A stretch of 64,000 nucleotides of DNA from Chloroflexota bacterium (GCA_013112575.1 JABFGG010000001.1:310001-374000), one strand, 5' to 3'; shown: positions 32,172 through 41,034, counted from the stretch's first letter. The notes: a model not told the origin generated them from the letters alone. Program-made: numbers and translations.

Positions 32172-33083
32172 TTAGACGTTCTTAGGCAGTTCTTTGCGTC
32201 GCGCCCGCTGATTCAGGATGGCAATGCCTACAACGATCAGGCTCATCCCGGCCAACATACCCCTTGTGATCTGTTCACCCAGCAGAAAAACACCCCCGAT
32301 ACTGGCCACGATGGGTACGATGTACATCACCATGGCGGCCGGTGAGGCTCCAAAGCGTTGGATATTATAAAAAGCCAACAACATGGCAAGAAATGTGCCC
32401 ACTACAGCTGCCCAGGCCAGGGCAAAATAGCCTTGTGTGGTTACCTGGCTGAGATCGAAGCCCCAGATTGCGATCGAAAGGGGCATGGCAAACAACGAGG
32501 CGGCGAGCATACGCACGCTGGCGACATCAAAAGCATCCATGGCCTGCATATATTTGCGTGCATACACGGTCATGGCACTGCCCATGATCATGGCGCTGAT
32601 TACCAGCACGTAGCCAATGGGATTGGCCTGGCTCACATTGGGCAGGCCAGTTTCGCCCAGGGCCGCCAGCAATACCGCACCACTTAGAGCCAAACCCACA
32701 CCCAGTGCTTTGCGGGTATTAATGCGTTCATCCTTTAATGCGAAATGGGCGATTAGCACCGTAATTGCTGGGCCCAGGGTCAGCAGGATACTGGTCAGCC
32801 CGCTGGATTGGAATTCCAGGGATAGGATGATCAGGTTCATGGGCAGCGCGGTGCCCAATACACCTAACAAAGCTGAGCGCCACCATAGTGCTTTATCGCG
32901 TGGCCATTGCCTGCCACGCACTGCCAGCAAATACACAAGAACATGGGCCAGGGCTGCAATGCTCAGGCGTAGCCCGGCATAGGTCGTCGAATGGAACTGG
33001 CCAACACTGAAGCGCGAGGCCAATAGTGTTGTGCCAAACATGACGCCCAGCACGCTGATATAAGGAAGTGCTTTTGCGTCCAA
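32172..33083 (-). CDS. EamA/DMT-superfamily transporter
   Basis: A 303-residue protein with ten hydrophobic spans arranged as two EamA halves. The first half has GTTLLASRFSVGQFHSTTYAGLRLSIAAL, and the second starts PIGYVLVISAMIMGSAMTVYARKYM and ends GEQITRGMLAGMSLIVVGI. I use the TTG at 33081-33083, preceded by AAAGGAAA, because a longer frame overlaps the upstream phosphatase gene by 32 nt. Drug/metabolite transporters of this type export amino acids or other metabolites. The substrate cannot be deduced. The 200 nt upstream of the giant protein (31972-32171) hold no gene, and only its ribosome site was recognised there. Confidence 0.88.
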   Translation of the reverse strand: MDAKALPYISVLGVMFGTTLLASRFSVGQFHSTTYAGLRLSIAALAHVLVYLLAVRGRQWPRDKALWWRSALLGVLGTALPMNLIILSLEFQSSGLTSILLTLGPAITVLIAHFALKDERINTRKALGVGLALSGAVLLAALGETGLPNVSQANPIGYVLVISAMIMGSAMTVYARKYMQAMDAFDVASVRMLAASLFAMPLSIAIWGFDLSQVTTQGYFALAWAAVVGTFLAMLLAFYNIQRFGASPAAMVMYIVPIVASIGGVFLLGEQITRGMLAGMSLIVVGIAILNQRARRKELPKNV

Positions 33084-33111
33084 GATATTTCCTTTAGATA
33101 TTTGTGGGAGG

Positions 33112-33576
33112 TTAACCGCTGGAGTTGTTCCAGCTATCCGCAAATTTGAGGATGCGGCTTTTGATGTACCAGATATAGGGATCGGCGTTAGGCCTTTTTT
33201 CCTTGATCAAGGCCATGGCCTCGTCCGCCGTATGTCCCTGGGCGATCAGGATGGCGGCCCCCATGGCGGCTCCTCTGTGACGACCAAACTGGCAATGTGC
33301 ATAGATATTGCCACCCTTCTTGATTACTTCCAGGGCTTCCTTCGTGCCTTTTTCTAAAGCTTCAATGGGGATAGGGAAGATTGGGGAATCGAAAGTGCGC
33401 AACCACAAGATCGGCATGGGTGGATCGTGTGGGTCTGGCTTGGGACGTGGCCAGATGCGCATGTTAATTACCAGATCCACACCCAGGTCTCGCAGGGTAG
33501 CAAAATCACCTGCTTTAGGCGTGCGTCCAATGAAAAGCGTGTCTGTAATCTGGGAAAGTTTCAAATTCGATGACAT
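33112..33576 (-). CDS. Dual-specificity/PTP-type protein phosphatase
   Basis: A 154-residue phosphatase. The signature HCxxGxxR is present as AHCQFGRHRGAAMG (Cys near residue 93), with a candidate general acid aspartate in RTFDSPIFPIP and an N-terminal SQITDTLFIGRTP strand typical of DUSP folds. It may act on phosphoproteins or on phosphoinositide/RNA-like substrates. The ATG at 33574-33576 is favoured over one at 33600, because the latter is embedded in a TATAAT on the minus strand that looks like a -10 box and would place the transcription start between the two. The DMT transporter gene follows by 28 nt. Confidence 0.85.
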   Translation of the reverse strand: MSSNLKLSQITDTLFIGRTPKAGDFATLRDLGVDLVINMRIWPRPKPDPHDPPMPILWLRTFDSPIFPIPIEALEKGTKEALEVIKKGGNIYAHCQFGRHRGAAMGAAILIAQGHTADEAMALIKEKRPNADPYIWYIKSRILKFADSWNNSSG

Positions 33577-33641
33577 CCTGCTTGCCTGTGCAGGCCGCAT
33601 TATACCGTAGCTATTTTGGGGCTTTTAGACCGGATACAGGG

Positions 33642-35183
33642 CTATTCTATTTCAAATAAATATAGATCGATGCTGTTGAAATGCTGCTTGTCCACCAGTG
33701 TCAGCCCAACCGGAACCGGCTCCAAAAAGAAATCCTGGTAGACGGCTTTTACTTGCTCCAGGCCACGCACTACCAGCCAAATACGCCCGTTGTCTTGTGC
33801 ACAATCATCTACAATCGAATCGATCTTATCCGGAGTAGCGACCTCAACCGGTATGCCGCAGGATTCAAGGCTGTCTTCAAAATAAAGCTTGAAGGCATCC
33901 GTCTGGAAACCATCTTCGTCGGGAGCCAATATAACCAGGTCGGTCTTCTGGTCGGAGGCAGCCACGTAGGCGGCCATTTGCCGCCACTGCTCTTTGATGT
34001 CCAGGGTGTAATAGAAATAGAAACCGGGCACGATCATGACCACCAGCGTGGTCAGGGCCAGCCATACGGGGATCACCCGGCGTAGATGATAGATAACTAC
34101 AGCCAATCCCAGACTCAAAGCAGGGAGTGCATTGATGATGTAACGCCCTTCGTAGATCGGTGAATACACTTTGGAGATCACAAAGGGAATCACCACAGGC
34201 ACAAGGAACCACAGACTGATCAATAACAGGTTGCGGCCCCATTCGGAGAACAGTGGCTGTAGATTAAAGGCTTCTTTCACCTTGTGCATGAAATCTTCGC
34301 GCGATTGTTTGGCAAATACGATGCCCAATGCAATGCCAAAGAACCCCAGGCCGATAGCGTACCTGATACCCACTTCGATCCAACTGCGCTCGTACCGTGC
34401 TGGGAAAGCAAAGGTGTAAACGGTGCGCAATATGTCAGAGGCGCTTGGCTCTGGTAGATAGAAGATCGGGCTGGCCCAGTCAGGTGTTTGTCCGGGGAGG
34501 TTGGGCCATAACTCTGGAAGTATTCCCAGGAATATAACCAGGACACTGCCACTGAACAGCAAACGGGTATTACGCGTGTACTTTCCCCAGGTGAACAGGA
34601 AGTAAAGCCCCTGGCTCAAGAGAATGAAGAGACTGAAGGCATGCGTCTGGAATAGAATGTAGGCGCTGACCGTATATAACAAAAAGTTGATCCAGGTAGC
34701 ATTTTTGACTGCTCGATAAAAGAAGAAAAAACAGGCGATGGTTACCAGGGCGACAAAACTGTAAGTGCGGGCCTCTTGCGAATAATGCACGTGGAAGGGT
34801 GACACTGCGATAAGGAAGGCCGCGATGAGCGCTACGTGCTGGTTGAACATGGTTTTGCCGAGCCAGTACAGTAGGGCGATGGCTGCTATGCCTGCGATGG
34901 CAGAGGGTAAACGCACCGCGAATTCTGATGCCCCAAACCATCTCATCCAATAGAAGATCGTATAAAAGTAAACCGGCTGGCGGTGCAATTCGCCCAATCT
35001 GTGCAAGTCGCTCAGGCTTTCTGCTCTCGTCTCAACCATGACGGTGATAATCTCATCGAACCAGTAGCTTTCAGCCCCCAGTTGGTACAGGCGCAGCAGC
35101 GTGCCCAAAACCAAAATGCCAGCCAGGAGCAGGAAGTGTTGTCGACCTGAATTATTCGATTGTTCAGTTGTGCTTTGCGCCAT
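33642..35183 (-). CDS. GT39/PMT-family membrane glycosyltransferase
   Basis: A 513-residue polytopic protein with about 11-12 spans. After span 1 it has ESYWFDEIITVM, the Asp-Glu pair of GT39/ArnT-type enzymes that use polyprenyl-phosphate sugars outside the membrane. AVRLPSAIAG and SPFHVHYSQEARTYSF are conserved family stretches. The C-terminal ~110 residues form a soluble periplasm-facing domain (LVILAPDEDGFQTDAFKLYFED). Such enzymes glycosylate proteins, lipids or cell-wall polymers. The target is unknown. AAGGAAA lies 6 nt before the ATG at 35181-35183. Confidence 0.88.
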   Translation of the reverse strand: MAQSTTEQSNNSGRQHFLLLAGILVLGTLLRLYQLGAESYWFDEIITVMVETRAESLSDLHRLGELHRQPVYFYTIFYWMRWFGASEFAVRLPSAIAGIAAIALLYWLGKTMFNQHVALIAAFLIAVSPFHVHYSQEARTYSFVALVTIACFFFFYRAVKNATWINFLLYTVSAYILFQTHAFSLFILLSQGLYFLFTWGKYTRNTRLLFSGSVLVIFLGILPELWPNLPGQTPDWASPIFYLPEPSASDILRTVYTFAFPARYERSWIEVGIRYAIGLGFFGIALGIVFAKQSREDFMHKVKEAFNLQPLFSEWGRNLLLISLWFLVPVVIPFVISKVYSPIYEGRYIINALPALSLGLAVVIYHLRRVIPVWLALTTLVVMIVPGFYFYYTLDIKEQWRQMAAYVAASDQKTDLVILAPDEDGFQTDAFKLYFEDSLESCGIPVEVATPDKIDSIVDDCAQDNGRIWLVVRGLEQVKAVYQDFFLEPVPVGLTLVDKQHFNSIDLYLFEIE

Positions 35184-35367
35184 TCAATTTCCTTCGGCAT
35201 TTTTATACTAGTAGGGATTTACCCTCCAAAAAGTACTGCATTATAGTAGCAAATGGCGGTCACTCGGTAAGGGTAACAAATTTGAAAGCGTCCGGGTATT
35301 GTGAGCGGGACCTGCCTGAAATCAAATAGTGCTGCCCACAAATGAAATTATTATCGGAGGGATCACT

Positions 35368-35847
35368 ATGGATTTATTCAACTTCCTCACTGTCGACCAG
35401 TGGCTTGCCATTCTGCGTATTGGCATCGGTTTATGGTGGCTCAAAAGCGTTTTCCACAAAGACCTGCGCAGTTTTGTCACTAAAGGTATGTCCAATTGGA
35501 CGGTGGCGCTTGCTGAGAACCATCCTGTAGAACCCTTTGGTAAACTGATCGGCAATATGGTGGACAAGAACCGTTCTTGGTTCCCTTACCTTGTGGTCTT
35601 GGGTGAGTTTGCCGTGGGGGTTGGGTTGGTGTTCGGTTTCCTTACCCCTATTTCGCTGGCTGTAGCTATCTTCCTAAACCTCAATTACATCGCGCTGGCG
35701 GGCGTAAAGCCCAAGGATATTTCGGTCAACGAGTGTTACCAATGTGAGCAGGGCCAGAATTACAATATGATCGTGCCCCAGTTCGTGTTATTGGCGCTCG
35801 GTGGCTGGAATGTGTGGTCGTTAGACTCCTTAGTGGGCTTATTCTAG
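35368..35847 (+). CDS. DoxX/DoxD-like membrane protein
   Basis: A 159-residue protein with four membrane spans. The ATG at 35368 follows GGAGG by 8 nt and is preferred over a start 39 nt upstream. FPYLVVLGEFAVGVGLVFGFLTPISLAVAIFLNLNYIALAG matches the DoxX/DoxD core, where GEFxxGxxLxxG is conserved. A loop with ECYQCEQGQNYNM contains a Cys-x-x-Cys that could bind a metal or take part in redox chemistry. DoxX-like proteins are linked to thiosulfate:quinone oxidoreductase or to oxidative-stress complexes. The role here is undetermined. Confidence 0.8.
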   Translation: MDLFNFLTVDQWLAILRIGIGLWWLKSVFHKDLRSFVTKGMSNWTVALAENHPVEPFGKLIGNMVDKNRSWFPYLVVLGEFAVGVGLVFGFLTPISLAVAIFLNLNYIALAGVKPKDISVNECYQCEQGQNYNMIVPQFVLLALGGWNVWSLDSLVGLF

Positions 35848-35858
35848 TCACTTAATTC

Positions 35859-35901
35859 GTAGGGGCGCAAGGCCAAGCATCGCTTGGATCATGCTACGCC
35901 C
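35859..35901. repeat. Degenerate intergenic palindrome (GTAGGGGCG type)
   Basis: The outer arms GGGCG and CGCCC and the inner hairpin CCAAGC-ATC-GCTTGG lie between the DoxX-like and DUF5996 genes. The flank CGTAGGGGCG resembles the GGGCGAC palindromes at 3376 and 47455, suggesting a decayed member of the same family. Confidence 0.45.
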
Positions 35902-35931
35902 GTTTGATAAAAAAAGAAATGGAGATAAACA

Positions 35932-36765
35932 ATGTCTGAAACCCTTCCCGCCCTCACTGATTGGGGCGCTACCAAACAAACCCTACATTACTATGCCAAA
36001 GGCGTGGGGGTCATTCCGCACGGCGTGGCCAAAGTGCAGACCGACCTGGCCCATCCCAAATGGTGGCACATCAGCCTCAAGATGGGAGCTGCCGGACTGA
36101 CGACTGAAAAAATGGCGCTGCCGGATGGCGGCGAATTCTGGCTGGCATTGAACGGCAGTAACCACGAAGTCGTTTTGGAAACCTCAAAAGGCGACAAACA
36201 GACCTTCAGCATGACACAAGGCAAGACCTCTACAGAGTTTGGCAACCAGCTTGTTGATGCGGTTGAGGCTCTGGGTGTCAAAGGTGAGTTCAAGCGCGAT
36301 GAATTTGAGAACGGTGAGCCGCGAGAGTACGATCAGACCAAAGCCGAGACCTGGTGGCAGGCCATCCAGGTCATCAATGCCACCATGAGCAAGCACCACG
36401 ATAACATAAGCGGCGAGATTGGTCCCGTGCAGTTATGGCCGCATGGCTTTGACACCGCCTTCGAGTGGTTTGGTACCCGCAAGGTAAGCTATGAGGGAGC
36501 CGAGCATCCTTCCCAATTGAACTTTGGTTTCTCTCCTGGAGAACCCTCCCATCCGGAACCATATTTCTATTCCAACCCCTGGCCTTTTGAAGAAGAGAAG
36601 TTAACTGCTGTCGAATTGCCGCATGAGGCCAAATGGCACGTCGGCGATTGGCAAGGCAGCATCTATGAATACAGTGCCCTGGTTGGGGACCCTGAAGCCT
36701 CCGATAAGCTTTTTGAATATTTTGCGAAGGTCTACGAAGCCGCTGCCCCAACTTTGACGGTTTAG
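35932..36765 (+). CDS. DUF5996 family protein
   Basis: A 277-residue soluble protein. KQTLHYYAKGVGVI, HPKWWHISLKMGAAGLTTEKM and LPDGGEFWLALNGSNHEVVLET match the first half of DUF5996 proteins, and VQLWPHGFDTAFEWFG plus YFYSNPWPF match the second half. The histidines and acidic residues of these motifs could form a metal or substrate site. The family's function is not known. The ribosome site is weak (GGAG before AATG at 35932). The gene follows the degenerate palindrome and ends at a hairpin terminator. Confidence 0.85.
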   Translation: MSETLPALTDWGATKQTLHYYAKGVGVIPHGVAKVQTDLAHPKWWHISLKMGAAGLTTEKMALPDGGEFWLALNGSNHEVVLETSKGDKQTFSMTQGKTSTEFGNQLVDAVEALGVKGEFKRDEFENGEPREYDQTKAETWWQAIQVINATMSKHHDNISGEIGPVQLWPHGFDTAFEWFGTRKVSYEGAEHPSQLNFGFSPGEPSHPEPYFYSNPWPFEEEKLTAVELPHEAKWHVGDWQGSIYEYSALVGDPEASDKLFEYFAKVYEAAAPTLTV

Positions 36766-36787
36766 TTTTTCTTTCCCCCAATTCTTG

Positions 36788-36820
36788 AGAGCAAGGCCCT
36801 TCAGGGCCTTGCTCTTGTTT
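36788..36820 (+). terminator. Terminator of the DUF5996 gene
   Basis: AGAGCAAGGCCC-TTCA-GGGCCTTGCTCT is a 12-bp perfect stem followed by TGTTTT on the plus strand, 23 nt after the stop. On the minus strand the tail lacks a T run, so it is probably not an efficient end for the converging operon at 36827. Confidence 0.75.
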
Positions 36821-36826
36821 TGCTAC

Positions 36827-37552
36827 CTAAACCAGATGACGCCCTCCATCCACGTGAATGATCTCCCCGGTAATGAACTCCGGCCCGGCTAAAAGGAACA
36901 ATAAGGTCTCTGTGACTTCCTCCAACCTGGCCCAACGATTGGCAGGCACGTCTTTGATGCCTTTCGCCAGCTCCTGATCGGTGGGTGGCAGGATGGCCCC
37001 CAGGGCAATCCCGTTGACCGTGATATTGGGCGCAAAAGAGGCGGCCAGCGATTCGGTCATGGCGGCCAATGTAGCTTTGCTGATGGTGTAAGGGAAGTGG
37101 TCCTTGATGGGTCGCAGCACGCGCCAGTCCAACATAGTCACGATACGGGCATGCTCTTTCTTGCCAACCGCCTCGGCAAAGGCTTTGGACAGGATGAAAG
37201 CCGAAGTGGCATGCACGTTCATGTGCAGGTTCCAGGAGGCCAGGTCGGTTTCGAATATCGTGACCGGCGCGTAAATGGAAGCGTTGTGCACCAGTCCGTA
37301 CAGCGGTCCAAACTCCAAAGCCTGCGGAATGATCGTCGCTGTGGCATCGTGGTCATTCAGGTCAGCCTTTATTAAATGGGCCTTGACACCCTGTGCTTCA
37401 ATATCGGCTTTCGTTTGCTGGGCTTCATCGTCAGAACTGTTGTAGTGGATCACCAGATTGCCGCCTTGTCTGGCGATAGCCAGCGCCATCTCGCGTCCAA
37501 CCCGTTTGGCGGCCCCGGTTATCAGAATGGTCTTGCCTTCTAAAGAACCCAT
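36827..37552 (-). CDS. Pteridine-reductase-like short-chain dehydrogenase (PTR1/FolM type)
   Basis: A 241-residue SDR. The dinucleotide motif is TGAAKRVG, with arginine where classical SDRs have glycine, a feature of PTR1/FolM pteridine reductases that reduce dihydropterins with NADPH. IHYNSSDDEA follows the second strand, VHNASIYAP is the NNAG-equivalent motif, and YTISK supplies the catalytic Tyr and Lys. HVDGGRHLV closes the protein. It is the last gene of a five-gene operon that begins with folK, supporting a pterin substrate. It starts 4 nt after the GT4 stop. A second, related pteridine-reductase-like gene lies at 39748-40524. Confidence 0.87.
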   Translation of the reverse strand: MGSLEGKTILITGAAKRVGREMALAIARQGGNLVIHYNSSDDEAQQTKADIEAQGVKAHLIKADLNDHDATATIIPQALEFGPLYGLVHNASIYAPVTIFETDLASWNLHMNVHATSAFILSKAFAEAVGKKEHARIVTMLDWRVLRPIKDHFPYTISKATLAAMTESLAASFAPNITVNGIALGAILPPTDQELAKGIKDVPANRWARLEEVTETLLFLLAGPEFITGEIIHVDGGRHLV

Positions 37553-37556
37553 TTGC

Positions 37557-38963
37557 CTAACCTATCGCAGGTGTCAAATAACCCTGCTCATACCAATCAT
37601 CCAGATAATTTTGCGGCACTCCATAATCGTCGGCTTCCAGCTTGGAAAAACCGCGCGGGAAGGCCCCCAACAACTCTGAAAGTGGTTCGATCTCCCGGTG
37701 GGTTGACAGGAAATCGTTATAGAAACCTCCCTCCCACTCGTAACACCAGGGCGGCAATACAAAACGCGTGTTTTCATTGATGGCTTCCTGAAGCCAATGG
37801 ACTGGCGGCTTTTTCTCCAGATTGAGGATTGCATCCGCATAAGCCGCCATTTGTTTGTCGATGCTGTAATGCTCGTACAGGTAATCCATAGTGGCCTGTG
37901 AGGGCTTTGGCCGTTCGGTGATGATCTCGTAGGCCAGCTTAGCGGCTGTCTCCGCATCCCCAAAATGCACTTTGTCCAGCAATTCGTCCGGCAGCAAGGA
38001 GCGATGCGTAGCCACACGCGCCGCGATGGAGGGCGTGCCGCAACCCAGCGACTCGTATACCGTGTTTCCAAAAGCTTCTACAAAATGCCCTAGCGCCAGC
38101 ATCACATTACCCAGACTGTAATATTGTGGCATCAGTGTTTGGGGGATCCAATCATGGAACACAAAGTTGTCCACCAGCCCGCGCTGTTCAATTTCTGTTT
38201 CAATGCTTTGGTAATAATCGCGCACCTCGGAGGAGATGGCCTCCTCGAACCAGCGCGGCACCAGCGTTTTGAGGTTCTCGACTTTGTAGTGATTGACCAG
38301 CAAGTCGACGACCTCTACCGTTTGGTATAGGCCCTTAGATGGTTCCGGGCGGTGGGGATGCAGCACGATGATGTCTTTGTCGGGGTCAACTGGCGCGATT
38401 TCCAATATCTCTTTAGCGGGGGTGGGTTTGAAGAAACCCCAATCTACCCCATTATTGATTGTGATAGCGCGCCCCTCAAGATCCGGTATAAAGCGTCCTG
38501 CTGTGTGTAAATATAGCTGTCGCGAATACTCAGCGATGGCGATCAGTACGTCGCCTTGAAACAGGAAACTGCCTAGCTTGGTTTCCGGGTAGGCATTGTC
38601 TCGCAGCGAAATGGCCGTAGGCACGTCTTCGTAAATGGGCGGGAAAAGCAATTCGCCGTCGTGGATATAGAAGCGGTCGGCGCTTTTGAGGTGATCGCTT
38701 ACAATTTGGATGATGCTGGCGATGTCGTAGTGCGGCACGTCATAGGGCTGGGGGAAAGGTTGTTTGTATTTCAGCACCGGCTTGACCTGCACCTTTTCGT
38801 GCCAGGCAAAGGGAGTGCGATTGTCCGGTCGTTGGGTGCATAGGATGGTGACGTCATGCCCCAACTCGCCCAGGTGGATGGCCACGTTTTGCAAATGTTT
38901 GGGTGACCCGCCGTTGATCTTGTCCGGGAACAGGGGGTTGATGGAAAACATCAGGATGTTCAT
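37557..38963 (-). CDS. GT4-family glycosyltransferase with C-terminal extension
   Basis: A 468-residue GT-B glycosyltransferase. The N-terminal domain begins MNILMFSINPLFP and includes GGSPKHLQNVAIHLGELGHDV. The donor-binding domain begins IIVLHPHRPEPSKGL and contains EAFGNTVYESLGCGTP, with the E-x7-E motif of retaining GT4 enzymes. The last ~80 residues (LEKKPPVHWLQEAI onward) are a helical extension outside the normal core. No membrane span was seen, so it is probably cytosolic. Its position between pterin-reductase-like genes, with gaps of 2 and 4 nt, suggests that its acceptor may be a pterin, as for cyanobacterial biopterin glucosyltransferases, but a lipid or metabolite acceptor is also possible. 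Confidence 0.88.
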   Translation of the reverse strand: MNILMFSINPLFPDKINGGSPKHLQNVAIHLGELGHDVTILCTQRPDNRTPFAWHEKVQVKPVLKYKQPFPQPYDVPHYDIASIIQIVSDHLKSADRFYIHDGELLFPPIYEDVPTAISLRDNAYPETKLGSFLFQGDVLIAIAEYSRQLYLHTAGRFIPDLEGRAITINNGVDWGFFKPTPAKEILEIAPVDPDKDIIVLHPHRPEPSKGLYQTVEVVDLLVNHYKVENLKTLVPRWFEEAISSEVRDYYQSIETEIEQRGLVDNFVFHDWIPQTLMPQYYSLGNVMLALGHFVEAFGNTVYESLGCGTPSIAARVATHRSLLPDELLDKVHFGDAETAAKLAYEIITERPKPSQATMDYLYEHYSIDKQMAAYADAILNLEKKPPVHWLQEAINENTRFVLPPWCYEWEGGFYNDFLSTHREIEPLSELLGAFPRGFSKLEADDYGVPQNYLDDWYEQGYLTPAIG

Positions 38964-38965
38964 GG

Positions 38966-39751
38966 CTAACTCAACACCATCCCGCCATCCACCTCAATCG
39001 CCTGCCCGGTGATGTAGCGTGCATCCTCCGAGGCCAGGAAAGCTGCCACTCCCGCAATCTCCCAAGGCTCGGCAAAACGACCCAGCGGCGCGTCGCTGGA
39101 GCGCATCTCCAGCCAGGCTTCCGGGGTCATATCTTCTTGTGGGGCCACGACTTCCGCCACCTGTTGCAGCATGTTGGTTTTGGTGTTGCCTGGACAGATC
39201 GTGTTGGCAGTCACGCCGTAGTTCGCCATTTCCATGGCCACTGAGCGCGTCAGGCCGATGATGCCGCTTTTGGATGCCGAATACTCCATCGTGGCCGGGA
39301 AACTGGTCTTGCCCGCCATTGATGAGATGTTGATGATGCTGCCGGAGCCTTGCGCCTTCATCACTTCGGCCACGGCCTGGTTGCACAGGAATACACCGCT
39401 GAGGTTGGTCTGCACGGTGTTGTGCCAATCCTCTTCGTCCACACTTTCCAATGGCGAACCGGAGTACACCCCCGCTGAACATACCAGCACATTGAGTTGC
39501 CCCCATGTCTCCAAAACTTGTTTGACGGCGCTTTCGACCTGGGCTTTATCTTTTACGTCAGTGATGATTGCCAGGGCTTCAACGCCTTCCGCGCGACACT
39601 CTTCAGCAGCAGTTTTACTATTGTCGGCATCAACATCCAGCAAAGCAACGCTGGCACCTTCCTGAGCAAAACGCAGCGCGCAGGCCTTGCCAATGCCGTT
39701 GGCCGCGCCGCTGATGACGGCTACCTGGTCCTTAAAACGGGCCAGTTTCAT
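38966..39751 (-). CDS. Classical SDR oxidoreductase (FabG-like)
   Basis: A 261-residue NAD(P)-dependent SDR. Motifs are SGAANGIGKA (cofactor), VLVCSAGVY (NNAG type), INISSMAG (Ser), YSASKSG (Tyr-Lys) and CPGNTKTNM, with a typical C-terminal GQAIEVDGGMVLS. LLDVDAD after the second strand has an aspartate favouring NAD over NADP. It could act on 3-oxoacyl, sugar or pterin side-chain carbonyls. Its ATG overlaps the upstream pteridine-reductase-like stop (ATGA), and the GT4 gene starts 2 nt after its stop. Confidence 0.88.
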   Translation of the reverse strand: MKLARFKDQVAVISGAANGIGKACALRFAQEGASVALLDVDADNSKTAAEECRAEGVEALAIITDVKDKAQVESAVKQVLETWGQLNVLVCSAGVYSGSPLESVDEEDWHNTVQTNLSGVFLCNQAVAEVMKAQGSGSIINISSMAGKTSFPATMEYSASKSGIIGLTRSVAMEMANYGVTANTICPGNTKTNMLQQVAEVVAPQEDMTPEAWLEMRSSDAPLGRFAEPWEIAGVAAFLASEDARYITGQAIEVDGGMVLS

Positions 39752-40524
39752 ACTTTGCTCTGGTCGTGATAGGCTCCGGAATTGAGCCCTTCGTTGGTAA
39801 TGCTCTCGCCCCCATCCACTACTAGGATCTGCCCGCTAATGAAATCGTTCTCCAGTAAATGTAAGATGGTGTCGGTGATGTTGCTGGTTTTTCCCTGTTT
39901 CTTGAGCGGGATAGCCTGCACGCGCCACTTGATATATTCTTTGGAACGCGATCCGGCGGGCAGCACCACACCAGGAGCTACCCCGTTCACGCGAATATCC
40001 GGCGCGAATTCTAGAGCTGCTAACTTGGTGAAATCGGCCAACGCCTTTTTGGTCAGCACATAGGCGGCATACTGCGGCTGGTTGAAGTCGATCTTGTTGT
40101 CGAGGATGTTGATGATATTGCCGGCACCCACCTTTTTGGCAAAGCTCTGGCTCAGGAAGTAGGGTGCGCGTAGGTTAAGCGCAAACTGGAAATCGTAATC
40201 TTCTTGCTGGGTTTCGGACAGTTCGGCCTGCACGTAACCGGAAGCGCTGTTGACCAGCACATTGAGATTGGGAAAGGTTCCCATGATGTCTTCAAAGAAG
40301 CTATCGAAGGCCTGCATTTGTGCCAGGTTGGTCTGGAAGGTTTCACAGGCCACACCCAACGAGCGTATCTTCTTGGCGGTGGTGTTGGCTGATCTGGTCG
40401 AGCTATTGTAATGCAGCGCGATGTCGTAACCTGCCTCGGCCAGTGCCAACGCGATAGCTTTGCCCATGCGCACAGCTCCACCTGTGACGAGGGCCGCGCC
40501 TTTGCTTCCGTCAGGGGATTTCAA
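39748..40524 (-). CDS. Pteridine-reductase-like short-chain dehydrogenase (PTR1/FolM type), second copy
   Basis: A 258-residue SDR starting at TTG 40522-40524. The cofactor motif TGGAVRMGKA has the arginine typical of PTR1/FolM, followed by LHYNSSTRSA. VNSASGY is the NNAG equivalent, INILDNKID resembles the FolM stretch around the active site, and YVLTK provides the catalytic Tyr-Lys. VNGVAPGVVLP and ISGQILVVDGGES close the fold. It lies 12 nt after folK and overlaps the next SDR by 4 nt. The two PTR1-type paralogs may reduce successive pterin intermediates or different pterins. Confidence 0.87.
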   Translation of the reverse strand: MKSPDGSKGAALVTGGAVRMGKAIALALAEAGYDIALHYNSSTRSANTTAKKIRSLGVACETFQTNLAQMQAFDSFFEDIMGTFPNLNVLVNSASGYVQAELSETQQEDYDFQFALNLRAPYFLSQSFAKKVGAGNIINILDNKIDFNQPQYAAYVLTKKALADFTKLAALEFAPDIRVNGVAPGVVLPAGSRSKEYIKWRVQAIPLKKQGKTSNITDTILHLLENDFISGQILVVDGGESITNEGLNSGAYHDQSKV

Positions 40525-40536
40525 TCACTTCATCCT

Positions 40537-41034
40537 TTATGCTTTGTTTAAGGTACTTGGCTGTGTACCGATCTTTTGGCCGTTGATTTCTATTTCTGCG
40601 CCTGTGGGCAGCAGCGGTAGTGTGGCCTTGGCGGAGAGACCCATATAATCCAGTAGCTCCAGCAGGCTGGGTCGGTTGTAACTTTCTTCAGGTAATAGCT
40701 CTGTAGGGATCACCTGGACGTCTTCGTCCACCCAGTACATGATGTCGATGTCAGCAGGGCGGTCTTTTTTCTTGCGGTTGGGGTCTGTTTTATCGCGACC
40801 CAGTTGCACTTCGATGGCGTTGAAACGGTCTTTGATCTCGGTTGCTTCCAAAGGGCTATCTAAAGCCAGCGTCAGGTTGAGGAACATATTCGTGCTTTTC
40901 ATGCCGACGGGCGCGTTTTCGATGATGCGGCTGACCTGTAATGGGCTGGCGATTTCCAGCAAGGCTTGCAGGATTTTGGGGACGTTGTCGTAGGGGGCGA
41001 TGTTGCTGCCAATAGAGATGAAATAGCGGGGCAT
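40537..41034 (-). CDS. folK: 2-amino-4-hydroxy-6-hydroxymethyldihydropteridine pyrophosphokinase (HPPK)
   Basis: A 165-residue HPPK, the enzyme that pyrophosphorylates 6-hydroxymethyl-7,8-dihydropterin in folate synthesis. The ATG at 41032-41034 with GAGG 5 nt upstream gives MPRYFISIGSNI, the standard N-terminus, and is preferred over a start 39 nt upstream. DRPADIDIMYW contains the two Mg-binding aspartates (family consensus RxxDIDxLxY), and YNRPSLLELL matches the C-terminal PH-like segment. GRDKTDPNRKKKDRPADID is the catalytic loop. It heads an operon with two pteridine-reductase-like SDRs. No folB, folE or folP was found in the window. Confidence 0.93.
   Translation of the reverse strand: MPRYFISIGSNIAPYDNVPKILQALLEIASPLQVSRIIENAPVGMKSTNMFLNLTLALDSPLEATEIKDRFNAIEVQLGRDKTDPNRKKKDRPADIDIMYWVDEDVQVIPTELLPEESYNRPSLLELLDYMGLSAKATLPLLPTGAEIEINGQKIGTQPSTLNKA

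Noticed and set aside
33577..33600. Upstream ATG of the PTP-type phosphatase at 33600
   Set aside because: It overlaps a TATAAT that looks like the -10 box, and the next ATG gives the family-typical N-terminus.
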